From JAQYVL01 sp964578935 (GTDB taxonomy: Bacteria; Desulfobacterota; Desulfobacteria; Desulfobacterales; SURF-7): DNA of 36,806 bases. A model generated the notes under the pieces. It did no database searches and was not told where the DNA came from. It worked only from the letters and a program-made list of their open reading frames with translations. Shown in pieces: positions 34,347-36,806 of this stretch (its first letter is position 1; each line of letters opens with the position of its first letter). The position numbers were made by a program, and so were the translations under genes. The stretch spans positions 1 through 36,806 of the forward strand of contig CAZOEW010000008.1 in assembly GCA_964578935.1 (NCBI GenBank), read 5' to 3'.

Positions 34347-35876
34347 TTATACATCGGAAACAATATCGATGTTTCTGAAATAACCGATGGCGCCTTTGCT
34401 GATTTTCTTGATGGAGAACAAGGCGTGATCTGCTGCGGCTAAAAGCGAATCCGCGTCGGAGGCATGTTCGGGAAAAGTGGCTACGCCGCAGCTGGCTTGA
34501 AGCTTTATTGATACACCTCTGCTGAGCAGATAATCTGTCGCTTGAATTTGAGATTGAATTTGTGATGCCTTGTTTGCGGCCTGATGCTGGTCCAGGCCCG
34601 GCAGAACCACGACAAATTCGTCGCCTGCGTAGGCTACGGCATAAGCCGGTGATTCGAGAGTGCTTTTGATGGTACTTGCGACTTCCTGAATCGCATAGCT
34701 GCCGTTTAAATGGCCGTGCGTATCCACAACCTGCTTGAAGTTGTCCATGTCCATAAAAAGAAGGGAAACCTGGGTTTGATTTTGTCTGGCGGTTTCGATC
34801 AGACCAGCCAGAGACTGGTAAAGAAAACGCCGATTATACAGGGAGGTCAAATTATCACGAAGGGACTGCTCACGAAATCTTTTTTCACTGGCTCGCAATG
34901 TCTCTTCGGCTTGCTTGCGTTTGGTAATATCTACCAGGGAAATTACAACCCGTGAGAACGTTTCTTCATGGCCTGCAAGAATCAGGGCTCGGACAAGGAC
35001 ACTTTTCTCTTTTCCCTTCAGTGTGTAAATCGTCTGTTCTCTTTCCCGTTGAATCGTGCCCTGATCCAGCATCAGGATAATCTCTTTCGCCATCTGCTGG
35101 AATTCGCTGCCCAGCGCAATCAAAGGAATTCCCGACAGCTGAACGTTCTTCTCCTCTATCTCCAGCAGATCATAAAACGCGTCATTGCAGTCAACGGTTT
35201 TAATGAGTGACATACAATGCGGCACTTCTTCGGGGTACTGCCGCAGGTAATGGCTCAGATTCGAAACACCGGATTGACGAAGCTGTTCAAGATAGGCTTT
35301 GAGTTCAGAGGCATCCCGTTCCATCATGGCAATGGGCGCTGACTTGAATAACAGGTGGTAGCGCTTTTCGCTTTCCACGGCGGCTGCCTGAGCCAGTTTC
35401 AAATTGGTAAAGTTCTCCACAAACGCCATGACACCGGACACGTCACCCGTGGAATCGACAACAGGGCTTATGTAAAAGCGCAATTCCAGGCAACTTCCAT
35501 TATCGTTGATGCAGGAATAATCGCGAATCATGGATTTTCCGGTCTGCCGGCAGCGACGGATGTCATCACTGACTCCTGAATCAATCAGGGGTTGAAATTC
35601 AAAAATGTTTATTGATTCGGGAGGTTGACTTTCTGGCCACGGGAGCATCTCCCGCGTTTTGCGGTTCAGGCCGGTGATGCGCCCTTTCAGGTCAATGGTG
35701 AAGATACCGAACGGCGCACTATCACCCAATACCCGGTTGTTCTCTTCAATTGCCTGCAAAGCGTCTTCCGCCTGCTGGCAACGCTTTTGAAGCGCCTCCA
35801 TTTCTTTCTTCTGGCGGCGCAATTCATCCAGTTCTTTAAGCAGATCCTTTTTTGGATTGGATGCATTCTTTACCAT
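34347..35876 (-). CDS. PAS-PAS-GGDEF signalling protein with a non-canonical GGDEF site (AGDEF)
   Basis: A 509-residue soluble sensor protein. A coiled-coil start (10-45) is followed by a PAS domain (about 50-160), a second PAS-like region (about 172-318) and a GGDEF domain (about 335-500). The catalytic motif reads AGDEF (417-421), keeping Asp419-Glu420, and the metal-binding Asp376 is present (FMDMDNF). Three other conserved positions are changed. The Asn before D385 that contacts guanine is Val384. The Asp of the GHxxGD motif that reads guanine is Ser393. The Arg two residues before the signature is Ala415. No RxxD inhibitory site is visible. Ser at the Asp position is the marker of Hypr GGDEF enzymes, which make cyclic AMP-GMP, although the Asn and Arg losses could also mean a receptor or inactive domain. 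It lies 79 bp upstream of the efflux operon. Confidence 0.88.
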   Translation of the reverse strand: MVKNASNPKKDLLKELDELRRQKKEMEALQKRCQQAEDALQAIEENNRVLGDSAPFGIFTIDLKGRITGLNRKTREMLPWPESQPPESINIFEFQPLIDSGVSDDIRRCRQTGKSMIRDYSCINDNGSCLELRFYISPVVDSTGDVSGVMAFVENFTNLKLAQAAAVESEKRYHLLFKSAPIAMMERDASELKAYLEQLRQSGVSNLSHYLRQYPEEVPHCMSLIKTVDCNDAFYDLLEIEEKNVQLSGIPLIALGSEFQQMAKEIILMLDQGTIQREREQTIYTLKGKEKSVLVRALILAGHEETFSRVVISLVDITKRKQAEETLRASEKRFREQSLRDNLTSLYNRRFLYQSLAGLIETARQNQTQVSLLFMDMDNFKQVVDTHGHLNGSYAIQEVASTIKSTLESPAYAVAYAGDEFVVVLPGLDQHQAANKASQIQSQIQATDYLLSRGVSIKLQASCGVATFPEHASDADSLLAAADHALFSIKKISKGAIGYFRNIDIVSDV

Positions 35877-36125
35877 TGTTCGAACCCTTTACATGTTAAA
35901 GACCGGCAGTTTGACATGCGGGTATTGACCTGGTCGGACTTCCGCTCACGCAAAGGCGCGAACCCGAAGAGCGACAAGCAAACAGAATGAGGAGGCTTGA
36001 ATCTTGTCGGATCAAATCAAAACAATCTCTTTCATTCAAGGTCTGACCCTAATTTTACATGCTGTCAGAATCTTTCAAGATTAAAGATCTGATACCCATT
36101 CCACCCGTGTAAATCAGCCGTGAAT

Positions 36126-36527
36126 TTACAAGTCGGCTGAATTTGCCGGGCCAACGCCTTTAGGAAAAAATTTAACATCCGGTATATCCTTAAAATCCGA
36201 ATCTTGAGTCCATAGGATGCAATGATACGCCCGTGCAGTTGATAACATAATGCTATCCGCCATTGGAAGGGCATACTGGATGCTTATTTTGGATGCATTC
36301 ATTGCAATACGGGTGCTGAGATCCACCACCTTGCCTTTCTGCATCGCCGCGACGGCCTGAAGTGCCTCGCTCTCTTTGGATTCACGCAGTATTACCTTGA
36401 AAACCTCATAAATCGAAATCGTTGGCACAATCAACGTTGAAAAATCTTTCAGAGGCATCGAAAAATGATCCGCATTCGGTCCGTCTGCGAAATATTCAAG
36501 CCATCCTGAGGAATCAACCATATTCAT
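36126..36527 (-). CDS. vapC: PIN-domain toxin of a VapBC system
   Basis: A 133-residue PIN-domain nuclease. The acidic metal-binding residues are all present: Asp5 (MVDSSGW), Glu41 (SIYEVFK), Asp91 (PMADSIML) and Asp109/Asp111 (TQDSDF). VapC toxins cleave RNA, often initiator tRNA or rRNA, and are held inactive by the VapB partner. The start overlaps the antitoxin stop by 4 bp, the usual arrangement. The length is typical. The C-terminal tail (KGVGPANSADL) is slightly long. Adjacent regions show no other toxin-related gene. The subfamily and RNA target are unknown. Confidence 0.9.
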   Translation of the reverse strand: MNMVDSSGWLEYFADGPNADHFSMPLKDFSTLIVPTISIYEVFKVILRESKESEALQAVAAMQKGKVVDLSTRIAMNASKISIQYALPMADSIMLSTARAYHCILWTQDSDFKDIPDVKFFPKGVGPANSADL

Positions 36528-36730
36528 AACCGGTCATCCTCGCGGGTGAAATCCGTGTTTATTCCTTTCAGAAATCCTTTCAGGTCTGCAATGTTTTTAT
36601 CCGGTATCAACTCAATTCGACCATCATATTCAATAACTTTCATTTTTTGGCCAGGACGAAGCTTGAGGGATTCTCTAATATTTTTAGGAATAACTACTTG
36701 ATATTTTGGGGAGACTGTAACCGTATCCAT
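36524..36730 (-). CDS. vapB: AbrB/SpoVT-type antitoxin (VapB)
   Basis: A 68-residue AbrB-like protein. The swapped-hairpin DNA-binding domain occupies residues 1-45, with the motif KYQVVIPKNIRESLKLRPG followed by KMKVIEYDGRIELIP. The remaining 23 residues form the toxin-binding tail, ending in FTREDDR. It precedes and overlaps vapC by 4 bp. A promoter with an overlapping inverted repeat lies just upstream, as expected if the VapB or VapBC complex represses its own transcription. Confidence 0.92.
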   Translation of the reverse strand: MDTVTVSPKYQVVIPKNIRESLKLRPGQKMKVIEYDGRIELIPDKNIADLKGFLKGINTDFTREDDRL

Positions 36731-36763
36731 CGTGACACCTCATATCGATCTATTTTTGGTATT

Positions 36764-36793
36764 ACAATAACATCATCGATAACATTGTGTCAA
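36764..36793 (-). promoter_or_regulatory. Promoter and candidate operator of vapBC
   Basis: On the minus strand a perfect -35 TTGACA (36788-36793) is followed after 18 bp by TATTGT (36764-36769), or after 17 bp by TTATTG. A 5-bp inverted repeat ACAAT/ATTGT (36764-36768 and 36784-36788) brackets the spacer, and TGTTAT occurs twice within it, fitting autoregulation. The vapB start is about 33 bp downstream. Confidence 0.6.
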
Positions 36794-36806
36794 GTTCGCT
36801 CCAATG

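Noticed and set aside
36065..36274. 69-codon minus-strand frame overlapping vapC
   Set aside because: It is an out-of-frame shadow of the vapC 3' end with no start signal or family match.

Overview
The window reads as the chromosome of a strictly anaerobic, Gram-negative bacterium, most likely a Desulfobacterota (delta-proteobacterial) sulfate reducer or syntroph. The signs are two oxygen-sensitive glycyl radical enzymes, an aldehyde:ferredoxin oxidoreductase, Gct-type CoA-transferase and acyl-CoA genes, a TolC-type outer-membrane channel, and families common in that phylum (DUF1284, a DUF2378-like protein). This taxonomic reading is inference. Almost every gene lies on the minus strand.

Region 1 (about 6-15865) is a run of co-directional, closely spaced catabolic genes. 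In transcription order it encodes a crotonase-fold protein, an ATC-hydrolase-like protein, glycyl radical enzyme 2 (GRE2), a PadR regulator, an NAD-dependent epimerase/dehydratase-like protein, a short-chain dehydrogenase, glycyl radical enzyme 1 (GRE1), both subunits of a glutaconate-type CoA-transferase, an MmgE/PrpD protein, an acyl-CoA dehydrogenase, an SCP2-like lipid carrier and a tungsten/molybdenum aldehyde:ferredoxin oxidoreductase. A promoter with a perfect 9-bp inverted repeat lies just upstream of padR, so the set probably splits into a GRE2 unit and a PadR-controlled GRE1 unit. The chemistry suggests radical cleavage or elimination of an unusual substrate, oxidation of an aldehyde to an acid, CoA activation and beta-oxidation-like steps. 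The substrate cannot be read from the sequence. No GRE-activating enzyme, transporter, thiolase or microcompartment shell gene is present in the window. This is the best candidate for an undescribed system.

Region 2 (about 16300-25000) is mixed: a lipoprotein esterase (the only plus-strand gene), a DUF2378-like protein, a DUF1284 protein, another SDR, a SET-domain protein running into a 100-N assembly gap, a MarC membrane protein paired with an M24 peptidase, and a dynamin-like membrane GTPase. The gap is flanked by an exact 55-bp direct repeat, which looks like an assembly-graph overlap and not biology.

Region 3 (about 25200-29650) holds an isolated nested hairpin, an RRM protein with a Gly/Arg-rich repeat tail, a YajD-like HNH nuclease, a SEC-C zinc-binding protein, a GMC-type flavoprotein and a divergent protein kinase.

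Region 4 (29947-34267) is a complete MacA-MacB-TolC-type efflux operon with separate ATPase and permease genes. It is followed by a PAS/GGDEF protein with several substituted nucleotide-binding residues (34347-35876) and a VapBC toxin-antitoxin pair with its own promoter (36126-36793).
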